A stretch of 64,000 bases of DNA from DASZRZ01 sp963732925 (lineage in GTDB: Bacteria; Acidobacteriota; Terriglobia; Terriglobales; Acidobacteriaceae), in NCBI GenBank assembly GCA_963732925.1, contig CAVTBJ010000009.1, forward strand, positions 161,655 through 225,654, read 5' to 3'. The notes under the pieces were generated by a model. That model saw only the letters and a list, made by a program, of their open reading frames with translations. It did no database searches and was not told the DNA's origin. The position numbers and the translations under genes are program-made. The first letter of the stretch is position 1; the number at the start of each line of letters is the position of its first letter. Shown one piece after another: positions 8,549 to 17,690 of the stretch.

Positions 8549-8969
8549 ATGAAATTGAAACACCTGCTACTTGTGCTCGTTGTCGTGATGTTCGGGACCA
8601 TGCTGGCCGCGGCGCAAGGGCCGGGCGAGGGTATGGGGCCTGAAGGCGGAGGCGGACGCAGGGGGACGCGGCATGATGATGAATGCCGACCGGCTGGCCG
8701 AGCAGTTGAACCTTACTCCCGACCAGAAAACCAAAGTTGAAGCCATTCTCCAGGACCAGCGCACACAGATGTCGGCCCTGCGCGACGACTCTTCTCTGAG
8801 CCAGGAAGACCGGCGCGGCAAGATGCAGGACATCATGAAAACCACTCGCGGCAAAATTCGCGACGTACTCACCGACGAGCAAAAAGAGAAGTTCGACCAG
8901 ATGGGGCGGCAAGGACGCGGGCCGCGAGGCCAGGAAGGCGCTCCGCCAGAACCTTCTCAAAATCAATAA
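8549..8969 (+). pseudogene. Spy/CpxP-like (LTxxQ) periplasmic protein, frameshifted
   Basis: ATG 8549 lies 9 bases after AGGAGG and opens a signal peptide (MKLKHLLLVLVVVMFGT...AAAQ) and a glycine-rich linker. Near 8650-8672 the frame shifts by one and continues as MMMNADRLAEQLNLTPDQ, an LTxxQ-type helical protein with RRGKMQDIMK and VLTDEQKEKFDQMG, ending at 8969. The joined product is about 140 residues, as expected for the Spy/zinc-resistance/CpxP group of envelope chaperones. Each half is typical alone, so a single-base error in the G-rich stretch is likely. A good terminator follows. Confidence 0.8.
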
Positions 8970-8988
8970 GCTGTTCTGCTCCCGCTCG

Positions 8989-9014
8989 GCCCTGCCTTCG
9001 GGCAGGGCTCTTTT
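8989..9014 (+). terminator. Rho-independent terminator of the Spy-like gene
   Basis: Perfect 8-bp stem GCCCTGCC / GGCAGGGC closed by a TTCG tetraloop and followed by TCTTTTGTT, 20 bases after the stop at 8969. Confidence 0.88.
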
Positions 9015-9103
9015 GTTGCCAACGGCGAGATTCCGACCAACTCCCGCCGTGGCGCAGTGTGGTTTACATCTTCCGCGGGTTGGAAGTAGATTGAAGCGGG
9101 ATC

Positions 9104-10885
9104 ATGCAGAACATCAGCGAACTCTTCTCCAGGCCAGCGCTCGGCACTGAACCTCGAGCGCGCGCTCATGCACAAGCAGGCGGCCCAGTGGGTCCCCATC
9201 AGCTCGCGCGAGCTGCTATCGCCGCGTCGCCGCGGTGGCCCGCACGCTGCTCTCCCGGGGCATCAGCAAAGGGGATCGGGTTGCCATCCTGAGCGAGAAC
9301 CGGCCGGAGTGGATGATCGCCGACCTGGCCATCATGACGATCGGGGCGGTTACCGTTCCCATCTATCCCACGCTTACTCCCGAGCAGATAGCGTGGCTGC
9401 TGCGCGATTCCGGGGCGCGCGCGCTATTTCTATCCTCCTCGGAGCAGCTTGAGAAGTTCTGCGAGATCCGGGCGCACGTTCCCGTCGAGCAGGTGGTGAG
9501 CATGGACCCTGACCCTGGCCGGCTCGGGAGCCGAGACCATGGGTCCCTGGATGGAGAGCATCTCACAGGAGCCGGATCCTGAGTTCGAGGCTCAAGTGCT
9601 GACGGTGCGGGCGGAGGACCTGGCAACGATCATCTACACCTCAGGGACTACCGGCGAGATGAAGGGAGTGATGCTCACGCATCGCAATCTGATCAGCAAC
9701 GAAGAGTGCTCGCTGGCGGAGTTCGACGTGGGACAAGGAGACCGCCACCTGTCATTTTTGCCGCTCTCCCACGTGACCGCACGGCATGTCGATCTGGGCA
9801 TGCTCCATCGCGGCGTGACTATCGCCTACTGCCCGCATATCGAGAGCGTGCCGCAATTCCTGCAGGAGATTCGACCCACCATCTTCGTCGCCGTCCCCCG
9901 GCTCTATGAAAAGCTCAAGGACAAAGTTGAGCAGCAAGCCAAGGGAGTGAAGCGGCATGGGATCGCCTGGGCGCTGAAGACAGGCCGAGGCCATCTGGAG
10001 GAGACCCTGGCGGGGAAGATTCCCAGTTCGCTGGACTGGAAGATCGCGGACAAGCTGCTGTTCTCCAAAGTGCGGCAGGGCATGGGAGGCGAGGTTCGAA
10101 TCTACATCTCGGGCGGCGCGCCCCTGGGACGCCACCTCGCCGAGTGGTTTGCCTGCGTGGGCATCCGTATTCACGAAGGCTATGGATTGACAGAGACCTC
10201 GCCCGTAATCGCCGTCAATACGCCCGGAGCGCACAAGCTGGGAACCGTGGGCAAGCCGCTGTCCAACCTGCAGGTACGCATTGCGGAAGATGGCGAAATT
10301 CTGGTGCGCGGACCTTCAGTTTTCAGCGGTTATTGGAACCTTCCGCAGGAGACACGGGAGGCTTTCGTGGACGGCTGGTTCGCCACCGGCGATATCGGAC
10401 GCCTCGATGAAGATGGATTCCTGAGCGTCACCGACCGCAAGAAAAATCTCATCAAGACCTCAGGCGGAAAATTCATTGCGCCGCAGCCCATCGAAGCCCG
10501 CCTGAAGCTTAGCCCGTTTGTGGAAGAAGCGGTGGTGATTGGCGAACGCCGCAAGTTCCCGTCCGTAGTCCTGATTCCGGCGTTTCCCGCGCTGGAAGCA
10601 TGGGCACGGAGCAGAGGATTACCCTTCTCCGATCGCGCCATGCTGGTGGAGAACCCGGCCACGCAAGCGCTCTACGCCGGCATCGTGGAAGATTTGAACG
10701 AAACCCTGGCGCAGTTTGAGAAGCTGAAGAAATTTCTTGTTCTGCCTCAGCCTCTCAGCATGGCAGATGGAACCCTGACGCCTTCCATGAAGCTGCGCCG
10801 CCAAGCGGTGGAAAGACGCTATCACGAGCAAATTGTCGGGCTCTATGAGGAGACTCAAACCGACACCGTGAGCGGAAAAGATTAA
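9104..10885 (+). pseudogene. Long-chain acyl-CoA synthetase (AMP-forming), three frameshifts
   Basis: Adenylate-forming ligase that activates fatty acids to acyl-CoA. From ATG 9104 (MQNISELFSR) the protein moves through three further frames: about 9130-9145 (then ALMHKQAAQWVPIS), about 9211 (then VAAVARTLLSRGISKGDRVA) and about 9510-9530 (then AETMGPWMES), after which 9539-10885 is open to the end. An extra C near 9211 explains the second shift, since removing it restores ELYRRVAAVART. The intact C-terminal part has the P-loop-like YTSGTTGEMKG, GYGLTETSP, the TGDIGRLDEDGFL motif and the hinge DRKKNLIKTSGGK. Total about 590 residues, typical of FAA1/FadD15-like enzymes. All shifts go the same way (+1), which fits sequencing insertions; true decay is possible. 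Confidence 0.85.
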
Positions 10886-10976
10886 CCACAGAAGACATGG
10901 AGAATCACAGAGGGGCAGGTGCACCCTTACTGTTCTCGTCTCGGTCATGTCCTTCGTGTCCTTTATGTCCGTAGTG
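10885..10976. repeat. CACAGAGG-type extragenic inverted element
   Basis: Directly after the ligase stop comes CCACAGAAGACATGGAG..CACAGAGG (10885-10916), and 25 bases later its approximate reverse complement TGTCCTTCGTGTCC (about 10948-10970). The forward-then-reverse layout matches the pair found at 7358-7556. No coding signal. Confidence 0.45.
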
Positions 10977-11051
10977 GTCAGGGCTTTTGCCGTCCACGCT
11001 CCGGACTTCGGGCCTACGTCTGCATATCCTCCGAGGCGGTAAAATACTGGC

Positions 11052-11822
11052 ATGAGCGACGCTCTGGTTATCGCAGGCAGGCAGTTCCAATCCCGGCTGA
11101 TCGTGGGCACGGGGAAGTACCGTTCCTTTCAGGAGACCGCGCGCGCACTGGAAGCCAGCGGGGCGGAGATGGTTACGGTGGCGGTGCGGCGGGTAGGACT
11201 GGATCGGAGCAAGGAGTCTCTGCTCGACTATATCGATCCGGCGAAGTATTTTCTGCTGCCCAATACCGCCGGCTGCTATACGGCGGAGGAAGCCATCCGC
11301 ACGGCGCGGCTGGGGCGCGAGGTGGGTCTTTCCGACTGGGTGAAGATCGAGGTCATCGGCGACCAGGAGACGCTCTATCCGGACGTCCAGGCGACGATTG
11401 AAGCCACCCGCGTGCTGGTGAAGGAAGGCTTTACGGTTCTGCCTTATACCTCAGATGATATTGTGGTTGCGAAGCGGCTAATTGACGCTGGAGCCAGCGC
11501 GATCATGCCGCTGGGAGCACCGATCGGCAGCGGCATGGGAATTCAGAACCAGGCCAACATCCTGATCCTGCGGGAAAAGCTTTCCGTTCCCCTGATTGTG
11601 GACGCCGGGGTGGGAACGGCCTCCGATGCCGCTATTGCCATGGAACTGGGAGCGGACGCGGTGCTGATGAACACCGGCATCGCGGCCGCCAGGGATGCCG
11701 TCCTGATGGCCGAAGCCATGAAACATGCCATTGTGGCCGGGCGAAAGGCATATCTGGCGGGGCGCATGCCGAAGAAGCTCTATGCCACGGCCAGTTCGCC
11801 GGTGGAAGGCGTAATGCGCTGA
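11052..11822 (+). CDS. thiG: Thiazole synthase ThiG
   Basis: 256 residues, full length for ThiG, which condenses deoxyxylulose 5-phosphate, dehydroglycine and ThiS-thiocarboxylate to the thiamine thiazole. The Schiff-base lysine motif DWVKIEVIGD is present, preceded by PNTAGCYTAEEA and followed by LGAPIGSGMGIQN and the phosphate-binding region VDAGVGTASDAA..MELGADAVLMNT. Starts at ATG 11052 (MSDALVIAGRQFQSRL). No thiS, thiE, thiC or thiH lies beside it and no THI-box could be recognised upstream, so it is a stand-alone thiamine gene here. Confidence 0.97.
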   Translation: MSDALVIAGRQFQSRLIVGTGKYRSFQETARALEASGAEMVTVAVRRVGLDRSKESLLDYIDPAKYFLLPNTAGCYTAEEAIRTARLGREVGLSDWVKIEVIGDQETLYPDVQATIEATRVLVKEGFTVLPYTSDDIVVAKRLIDAGASAIMPLGAPIGSGMGIQNQANILILREKLSVPLIVDAGVGTASDAAIAMELGADAVLMNTGIAAARDAVLMAEAMKHAIVAGRKAYLAGRMPKKLYATASSPVEGVMR

Positions 11823-11877
11823 AGGCAGATGCAGCCAGACGCGCCGCGCAGTCGCGGGAGTAGAGAATCAGGAGAAA

Positions 11878-11907
11878 GCAGATTTCTCGCTCCGCTCGGA
11901 ATGACAA
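11878..11907. repeat. Dispersed extragenic element copy (GCAGATTTCTCGCTCCG...ATGAC)
   Basis: About 30 bases, beginning GCAGATTTCTCGCTCCGC and ending GGAATGACAA, matching 7461-7490 at roughly 22 of 30 positions. Both copies are intergenic. Seen by eye only. Confidence 0.45.
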
Positions 11908-11949
11908 ATCCTGAGCGTGTGTTCGCAACGGCAGAGCAGAAGTGGCAGT

Positions 11950-11980
11950 AAGAAAAAGACCGGCCGAATGCGGCCGGTCT
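11950..11980 (-). terminator. Rho-independent terminator for the 12013-12354 gene
   Basis: Perfect 10-bp stem AGACCGGCCG / CGGCCGGTCT (11957-11966 and 11971-11980) with a four-base loop. On the minus strand it is followed by TTTTTCTT, and it lies 33 bases beyond the stop of the minus-strand gene. Confidence 0.9.
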
Positions 11981-12012
11981 CCATTCAATTTCTTCCGGAC
12001 AGCAAGGGCGTT

Positions 12013-12354
12013 TTAATGTTGCGCAGGCTTGGCGTTTGCTTTGGCCGTCTGGAGGTTTTCCACGGTGAGCTGACTGCCGTCTAGGCTTCCGGTGATCTTC
12101 ACCATCTGGCCTTCATGACCTTTAATCGAGTCCGGATTCGTGATTTCCAGAACGCTCTTCTGCGGGGTCACCAGCACTGCCTTGGCGCCACCATTGATGC
12201 ACTTCATGACGCATTGGGCGTCAGCCGCGTGGCTGGTCAAGGCGCAGTTCGAGTCGGAGACAAGCCCCGTCCAGGAGCCTTTTTCCGCGGCGAACGCAAA
12301 CGTGCCCGCCAGCAACACAACAGCAACCAACAGAAAACCGGATTTTTTCATCAT
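12013..12354 (-). CDS. Small exported protein of unknown function
   Basis: 113 residues from the ATG at 12354 (AAGGAG nine bases before, then MMKK). A signal peptide (about residues 1-24, ending FAFAAEK) precedes an 85-residue domain with WTGLVSDSNC, ALTSHAADAQCVMKC and a later OB-like stretch (GHEGQMVKITGSLDGSQLTVENLQ). The three cysteines and the SDSxC..H..C..KC arrangement recur in small exported acidobacterial proteins of this type and could form a disulphide or bind metal; function unknown. A clean terminator follows it. Confidence 0.75.
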   Translation of the reverse strand: MMKKSGFLLVAVVLLAGTFAFAAEKGSWTGLVSDSNCALTSHAADAQCVMKCINGGAKAVLVTPQKSVLEITNPDSIKGHEGQMVKITGSLDGSQLTVENLQTAKANAKPAQH

Positions 12355-12588
12355 CGTTTCGTACTCCTTGCAAGTTACGGCTATAGCCGCTTTAAGACAT
12401 GAATTCATAATCCGCGCGCTCACCATCCTCGACAATACGCTACGGGTTCACCCCCAACATTCTACTCCGGACGGAAAACTGCACAAGGCAGAGAGGTGGA
12501 AGGCACTCGGTTGCGGACGTCCCAAAGGGATTCTCTTCAAAAGTGGAGTCCATCTGAGCTTCCCGAGATGCCGCCGGAGACGAGCGGA

Positions 12589-13038
12589 TCAGGGCTTTTG
12601 TGCGCTGGCGTTGTTCTGCGCGCTGGCGTCGCCCGCCGGAGCCTCCCCCTGTTTGCCCGGCAAGACCACGACAATATCGTTCGGCCTGGCATAGCGAAGC
12701 TGTTCCCGCGCTTCGCGCTCAATCGCTTCCGGGTCCGACTGCAAGGCTTTGTTGTGGTCGGCAACCTCCCGGTTTTCTTTCTGCAAGCGGTTGATATCGA
12801 GCTGCAACTGGCGATACTCCTGCCGTTTGTGGCCGTAAGCTAGCATTCCGTTCTCACCAAAGACCACATGATAGGCAAACAACAGCGCCAGGACAGCCAC
12901 GCCCACGGTGGCCAGCTTGCGCCGATACGCCGCGAACGACCCCCTCCAGTTCTCCCGCCATTCAGAGTCCCGGCTTAAAGAGTCGCCCAGCCTGCGCAGG
13001 TTTGCCAGATGCTCGTTGATTCCAGAAGAAAAATTCAT
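12589..13038 (-). CDS. ftsB: FtsB/DivIC-type septum formation protein
   Basis: 149 residues. A basic cytoplasmic N-terminus (1-40), one transmembrane helix (about 43-62, VGVAVLALLFAYHVVFG) and a periplasmic coiled coil (about 68-105, YRQLQLDINRLQKEN) end in the conserved EAREQLRYARPNDIVVV segment that marks FtsB/DivIC. The alanine/glutamine-rich tail is extra. The protein belongs to the FtsQLB complex that activates septal peptidoglycan synthesis. It follows the phosphoglucomutase gene on the same strand with a 28-base gap, so co-transcription is likely. Confidence 0.88.
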   Translation of the reverse strand: MNFSSGINEHLANLRRLGDSLSRDSEWRENWRGSFAAYRRKLATVGVAVLALLFAYHVVFGENGMLAYGHKRQEYRQLQLDINRLQKENREVADHNKALQSDPEAIEREAREQLRYARPNDIVVVLPGKQGEAPAGDASAQNNASAQKP

Positions 13039-13066
13039 GCTGTGTACTTCGTAACTCTTGTAGCGC

Positions 13067-14512
13067 TTACGCCATCACCCAGCGCTCGGCGGCGGCGCTC
13101 AACTCCTCCAGATCGGTCGGCGTGCGCGCCTCCGTATAGACCCGGACCACCGGCTCCGTACCCGAAAGCCGATAGCAGACCCAGGAGCCATCGGCAAACA
13201 GCAGCTTGGCTCCGTCGGTGCGGACAATTTGAGTGACCACGCGTCCGTCGATTTCCTTGGGATCGGAGGCTAACTTGGTAGTGAACTTCGCTTTCACCTC
13301 GGGCGTCAAGCGGAAGTTGTCGCGCTTGGGGTAAAAGGAACCAACCTTAGCAAAAAGCTTTTCCAGTTGCCTGGAAAGGGACTCACCGCGCACCGCCACC
13401 ATCTCGCAGCACAGCAAACCGGCCAGCACGCCATCTTTCTCGGGAACGTGATAGCGGATGGTCAGACCGGCGCTCTCTTCTCCGCCAATGGCGATTTTGT
13501 CTTGGATGATGAGCTCTCCGATGTATTTGAAGCCCACCGGGGTTTCGTAGAGGGGAACGTTGTAATGCTGGGCCAGGGCATTGATGAGGTTGGTGGTGGC
13601 AACGGACTTGGCCACGCCGTTGCGCCACCCGCGGGTTTCCACCAGATAGTCGAACAGCAGGGCGATAACGTAGTTCGGCTGGATGAAGGTCCCATCCTGA
13701 TCCACAATGCCGAAACGATCCGCGTCGCCATCGGTGGCCATGCCTATGGCCGCGCCGGACTGGCGCATTTTCTCCCGCAGGTCGTTCAGAAATTCGCCGT
13801 CCGGCTCCGGGGCATGGCCGCCAAACAGAACATCGCGAGTATCGTGTACGGTGACCACCTTGATGCCCTGTTCGCGCAGCAGGCCGTCCGGGTAGCCGCG
13901 CGCGGCGCCCCAAAGAGAATCATAGGCCACGTGCAGCCCCGACTTGAGGATAGCCTTCAGATCAATGATCTCTTGCAGGCGCTTGAGGTACGCAGCCTTG
14001 GGATCGATGTTCTCCGCCTTCGCAGTGGGACCGCCGGGCAATTTCTCTCCCTCGGCTTCGGCAAGGGCGGCAATTTCAGCTTCGATCTTCGTCGTGACCT
14101 CGGGAAGCGCGGGAGCCCCGTCGGGCGTGGAAAATTTCAGGCCGCTGTATTCGGGCGGATTATGCGAGGCGGTAAAGTTGATGGCTCCGTCGGCGCCCAC
14201 GCGCACCGTCTCATAGGCAATGGCCGGAGTGGGCGCCGGCTCGGCAATTACCTTGGGAGTAATGCCGTGCGCCGCCAGGATTTCCGCCGCCATGGAGACG
14301 AAGGTCTCTCCCAGAAAACGCGGGTCGCGTCCGACGACGACCGAGGCTCCCTGCGGCTTCTGGGAAGCCACATATCGGGCAATTCCCTGCACTGCGAGTC
14401 GTACCCGGGCGAAGGTAAAGTCGTCGGCGATGATTCCGCGCCAGCCTGAGGTGCCGAACTTGATGGGAACGAATGTGGGAACGGGTGCTGCAACGGGTGT
14501 TGGAACGGGCAT
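13067..14512 (-). CDS. Phosphoglucomutase/phosphomannomutase
   Basis: 481 residues, alpha-D-phosphohexomutase superfamily. Motifs in order: KFGTSGWRGIIADDF near residue 18, the phosphoserine loop TASHNPPEYSG, the Mg-binding loop DGDADRFGIVD, the sugar-binding GGEESAGLT and the phosphate-binding loop RLSGTEPVVRVYTE. It interconverts hexose 1- and 6-phosphates, feeding glycogen or envelope sugar synthesis. ATG 14512 follows AGGGAG; the proline/valine-rich first 15 residues are poorly conserved. It is divergent from cutA and upstream of ftsB. Substrate preference cannot be read from the sequence. Confidence 0.93.
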   Translation of the reverse strand: MPVPTPVAAPVPTFVPIKFGTSGWRGIIADDFTFARVRLAVQGIARYVASQKPQGASVVVGRDPRFLGETFVSMAAEILAAHGITPKVIAEPAPTPAIAYETVRVGADGAINFTASHNPPEYSGLKFSTPDGAPALPEVTTKIEAEIAALAEAEGEKLPGGPTAKAENIDPKAAYLKRLQEIIDLKAILKSGLHVAYDSLWGAARGYPDGLLREQGIKVVTVHDTRDVLFGGHAPEPDGEFLNDLREKMRQSGAAIGMATDGDADRFGIVDQDGTFIQPNYVIALLFDYLVETRGWRNGVAKSVATTNLINALAQHYNVPLYETPVGFKYIGELIIQDKIAIGGEESAGLTIRYHVPEKDGVLAGLLCCEMVAVRGESLSRQLEKLFAKVGSFYPKRDNFRLTPEVKAKFTTKLASDPKEIDGRVVTQIVRTDGAKLLFADGSWVCYRLSGTEPVVRVYTEARTPTDLEELSAAAERWVMA

Positions 14513-14597
14513 GATTGGCGTCTCCCTTCGCGGTTGCTGCTGCGGTCCGGACAGACACAGATACAATCGCAGCGCAAACCGTAACCGAGAATTCTAA

Positions 14598-14933
14598 ATG
14601 ATGACTGAAGCAAAGATTGTTTTCACTTCGACCGGCAGCCGCGAGGAAGCGCAGCGGCTCGCGCGCGCCCTGGTAGATGCCCGCGAGGCAGCGTGCGTAA
14701 ATATCGTGGGCCCGGTGGAATCCGTTTATCGGTGGAAGGGAGCGGTGGAAACCGCCGCCGAGTGGCTCCTGGTGATTAAGACGACCGCGACCGCCGTGGA
14801 ACGGGTCCAAGCGACCCTCCGTCGGCTGCACTGCTATGAGCTGCCGGAGTACCTGGAGATTGCGGTGGAGGGCGGCAGCGCCGAGTATCTGGCTTGGATT
14901 GGAGAGGCAGTCGGGGGCGAAGCAGCTTCCTGA
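14598..14933 (+). CDS. cutA: CutA1-like divalent-ion tolerance protein
   Basis: 111 residues, usual CutA length. Family motifs: VFTSTGSREEAQRLARALV, AACVNIVGPVESVYRWKG, VIKTT and HCYELPEYLEIAVEGGSAEYLAWI. CutA forms very stable trimers of ferredoxin-like fold; its link to copper tolerance is genetic and its biochemical role remains unclear. Two adjacent ATGs (14598, 14601) are available. No ribosome site of note. Confidence 0.95.
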   Translation: MMTEAKIVFTSTGSREEAQRLARALVDAREAACVNIVGPVESVYRWKGAVETAAEWLLVIKTTATAVERVQATLRRLHCYELPEYLEIAVEGGSAEYLAWIGEAVGGEAAS

Positions 14934-15126
14934 AAGGCTCCTACGCAATAGAAGGTTGCTCCTTTCGGGAGCTGAATAAGTTCGGGAAAAACCTGGGGCG
15001 CACCTCAGAGGCTAAAGCCTTCACTCGGGTTCGGCGGCCGGCGCAGGCCTGAAGGCCCGCGCCACCGGTTCTGAGTTTTTTGGGCAGATGGAAAGGCTCT
15101 TAAGCCGCTTGCGAGGCAGGCTTTGC

Positions 15127-16062
15127 TTATGCCGCAGGAGCCGCGGGTATCTTTCGCTCCAGCGCCTCCCGGTCCCAGCCCGCCAGCGTAGCCCCAGCCT
15201 CGTAGGTGCTCTGGAGGAAGTCCATCAAGAACGACTCGGGATAAGCGGCGCCGCGAACATCCTCATACATCAGGATGAATTCCCGCAACTGAGGGTGATA
15301 GTAGGCGGACGCAGGATCTACCTTCTTCGCCGAATACCCATCGGGCTCCGGCACGTGATAGGCGTAGAACGCCGGACCATCGACGGCCCCGCCGCCGCCC
15401 GGCCACCAGCCCACGCTGCTGCACTCGTGGGAATAGGCCTCGCGGGAGATCACTCCCTTACGCTCGGGGGCGCGACGTCCGCTGAAGCGCGTGACCGCTA
15501 GATCGAAGCTTCCCCAGAAAAAGTGTACGGGGCTGCTCTTGCCGGAAAATCGCCCGCGAAATTCCTGGAACACCGGGTTGCAACTCAGCAGGACTCTCCA
15601 GAAGCGGTGGGCATACTCGGGATCGTAGGAAGCGTGCACCGTATCCTGATCGAAGGGGACGGGATTGGCAACCTCCTGGGGGCGCGGGTTGATGCTTACG
15701 GGAATCTTGAGGTCGCGCAACACTCCCATCAGTTCAGCATAGAAATCGGCCACCGAGCGGGGCCGCAGGGCGATTTCCCCGTCGGATCCGCTGCTGGCGC
15801 GGACGTGCAGCTTGTGCTCCAGAAAATCGAACTCGAACTCCAGCAGGCCCGCGCCGCAAGGGATGGAAGTGGTGGTCAATCCGCGGGCACTCACATAGAA
15901 CGGCACGTGCCACCAGTGGTTTTGCGGCGGGCTGAGTTCCATGCGCACCTTGCCGACAATCTGCGTCCACATATGGAGGGTTTCGTAGGTGTCACTCCAC
16001 TCATTCAGCGGGAGGGCAGGCCATAATTCCTGGCGGGGGGGAGCGGAGACGAACTGGGGCAT
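15127..16062 (-). CDS. DUF5996 family protein
   Basis: 311 residues matching the DUF5996 family, recognised by WPALPLNEWSDTYETLHMWTQIVGKVR near the N-terminus, NHWWHVPFYVSARGLTT, the central HFFWGSFDLAVTRFSGR and HECSSVGWWPG. ATG 16062 sits about ten bases after AGGAGG; another ATG nine bases upstream is too close to that site. The conserved His/Trp-rich patches suggest an enzyme, but no function is established. It runs convergently with cutA and is separated from the M48 gene by that gene's terminator. Confidence 0.88.
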   Translation of the reverse strand: MPQFVSAPPRQELWPALPLNEWSDTYETLHMWTQIVGKVRMELSPPQNHWWHVPFYVSARGLTTTSIPCGAGLLEFEFDFLEHKLHVRASSGSDGEIALRPRSVADFYAELMGVLRDLKIPVSINPRPQEVANPVPFDQDTVHASYDPEYAHRFWRVLLSCNPVFQEFRGRFSGKSSPVHFFWGSFDLAVTRFSGRRAPERKGVISREAYSHECSSVGWWPGGGGAVDGPAFYAYHVPEPDGYSAKKVDPASAYYHPQLREFILMYEDVRGAAYPESFLMDFLQSTYEAGATLAGWDREALERKIPAAPAA

Positions 16063-16210
16063 GGGGGGCATTCCTCCTGTTTCCAAAACTTCTTCCCAAG
16101 CTTCATGATAACTCCGAGCCGGGCTATCCGGCCGGTCGGGCAGAGGCAGCAGACCCTTCGACACATTCGGCGGCGGCAAAGCGCGCTTTCATGGCTGGAT
16201 ATCCCACTAA

Positions 16211-16238
16211 AGAAAAAGCCCGGCCTTTGCCGGGCTTA
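16211..16238 (-). terminator. Rho-independent terminator of the M48 protease gene
   Basis: Perfect 9-bp stem AAGCCCGGC / GCCGGGCTT (16216-16224, 16229-16237) with a four-base loop; on the minus strand it is followed by TTTC TTT, 22 bases after the stop at 16259. Confidence 0.9.
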
Positions 16239-16258
16239 ACATTTTGACCAAGTATGAG

Positions 16259-17329
16259 CTAGTCGCGGCGCTTCAACGTAGGCCGGCCGTCATCCTTCTG
16301 ATCGGAACCGCCGTCCTGCTTGTCGCTGGAAGTCGTCCGGCGCAGGGTGGGACGGTTCTCGTCCTGGTTATCCGGAGAAACTTTCCGGTGGTTCTCCAAC
16401 CGGGCCAGCCGTGCCTTAACCTGTTCGAATTCCGAGGTATCCACGATGTACTCATCGCGAGGCGGCAGAATGGTGGCGATCTCCTCCTGCGACTTCTCAA
16501 TGCGGTCGGGAGTCTGGGGATGGGTAGAGAACGCCTTGGCCAGGGTTCCGGGCTTCTCCTTTTCCTTGGCCTGAATCTTCTCGAAGAAGCTGATGAACGC
16601 TTGCGGGTCATATCCCGCGGCATACATGTACTGCACACCGAGGTAGTCCGCCTCGGCCTCGAAGCCGCGGCTGAACGTCAGGAAGGTGAGAGGCAGACCG
16701 AAACCGGCGGCGCTGCGCACCGCCATCCCGATGCCGCCTCCCAGAAAAATCAGCGGGATGGTGGCCAGGTTAGCGAGCTGGCTGCGCGTCATCTCGCGCA
16801 TAGCGTGCCGGGCGCAAACGTGAGCAATCTCGTGCGCCATCACGCCCGCCAGTTCCGCTTCATTGTCGGCGGCCAGGATCAAACCGGTGTTCACGTAGAA
16901 GAAGCCGCCGGGCAGAGCAAAGGCGTTGACCTCGTCGGAATCGATCACCTTGATGGTGAAGGGGACCTTGGCGTCCGAGTTGCGGACAATGTTCTGGCCG
17001 ATGCGGTTTACGTACTCGTTGATGACCGGGTCCTGGACGAGTTTGACGCTGGCTTCGACCTGCTGCGAGTATTCCTTGCCGATGCGGATCTCTTTTTCCA
17101 GGGAATACCAGTCACCCATTCCTCTGCCGCCGATGTCCCGGTTGCCGATGGCGGAAACGTCTTCCAGACTTCCTGCCTTGATCTTGGAGGCATCGTAGTG
17201 CTCCTGATCCGGCTTGGGATCCTGATCCGTCTTCTCGGCATTCTTGGAAGTAGTATCGGCTGCATAAGCACCAATGGGCATCGAAGTGCACAGAAGTGCA
17301 AACACAAGCGTTAGGGCGCGAAACTTCAT
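16259..17329 (-). CDS. Exported M48-family zinc metalloprotease
   Basis: 356 residues. Signal peptide at 1-23 (ending GAYAA), then a M48 peptidase domain with the zinc motif HEIAH (in VMAHEIAHVCARHAM), a hydrophobic stretch (NLATIPLIFLGGGIGMAV) and the downstream ligand region RGFEAEADYLG. ADNEAELAG and STHPQTPDRI are typical of the BepA/LoiP-like periplasmic group that degrades or assembles outer membrane proteins. The C-terminal 60 residues are charged and repetitive (two RPTLRR/RPTLKR units) rather than the TPR domain of BepA. ATG 17329 was chosen for the signal peptide. Own terminator and probable own promoter. Confidence 0.92.
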   Translation of the reverse strand: MKFRALTLVFALLCTSMPIGAYAADTTSKNAEKTDQDPKPDQEHYDASKIKAGSLEDVSAIGNRDIGGRGMGDWYSLEKEIRIGKEYSQQVEASVKLVQDPVINEYVNRIGQNIVRNSDAKVPFTIKVIDSDEVNAFALPGGFFYVNTGLILAADNEAELAGVMAHEIAHVCARHAMREMTRSQLANLATIPLIFLGGGIGMAVRSAAGFGLPLTFLTFSRGFEAEADYLGVQYMYAAGYDPQAFISFFEKIQAKEKEKPGTLAKAFSTHPQTPDRIEKSQEEIATILPPRDEYIVDTSEFEQVKARLARLENHRKVSPDNQDENRPTLRRTTSSDKQDGGSDQKDDGRPTLKRRD

Positions 17330-17402
17330 ACAAACTCCCGTTTCCAAGCATCCGCTTCGGGCAGCGGAACTTAATCTCCATCCAGAATGACGCGCTGACG
17401 TC

Positions 17403-17408
17403 ATTATA
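17403..17408 (-). promoter_or_regulatory. Possible -10 element (TATAAT) of the M48 gene
   Basis: A perfect TATAAT on the minus strand about 74 bases upstream of the M48 start. No convincing -35 box is seen 17 bases before it. The rest of the 361-base divergent region between this gene and aspA (17330-17690) shows no gene. Confidence 0.35.
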
Positions 17409-17690
17409 CCGCCGAAAAAACGTGAAACTTACGCCCTTCCGGCGAAATTTGCCTCGGCCAACCCCGCCAGCACATACTTCAATCGGTTTGGATGCCGGGG
17501 ACCCGCAGCGGTTTTCACCATTTTCGTCAAGCGGGCATTAAAAGTTGACCGTCGGCAGTAACCCACGAGAGAGAGAAGTTGCGGGAAAGACAACCGGCCC
17601 TGGAGCCCCACAACAGCCGGCGGGTGCGGTTACTATAGCGGAGCAGGCCGGCTGCCTGGCCGCAGAAGCTCCGGCCCGCAGGAGCATGCC

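Noticed and set aside
10093..10112. GGTTCGAATC-like match suggesting a tRNA T-loop
   Set aside because: It lies inside the conserved ligase protein (GGEVRIYISGG); no acceptor stem or anticodon arm around it.
11052..11822. TPP riboswitch upstream of thiG
   Set aside because: The 165 upstream bases contain a repeat element but no recognisable THI-box core (CUGAGA and ACCUGA).
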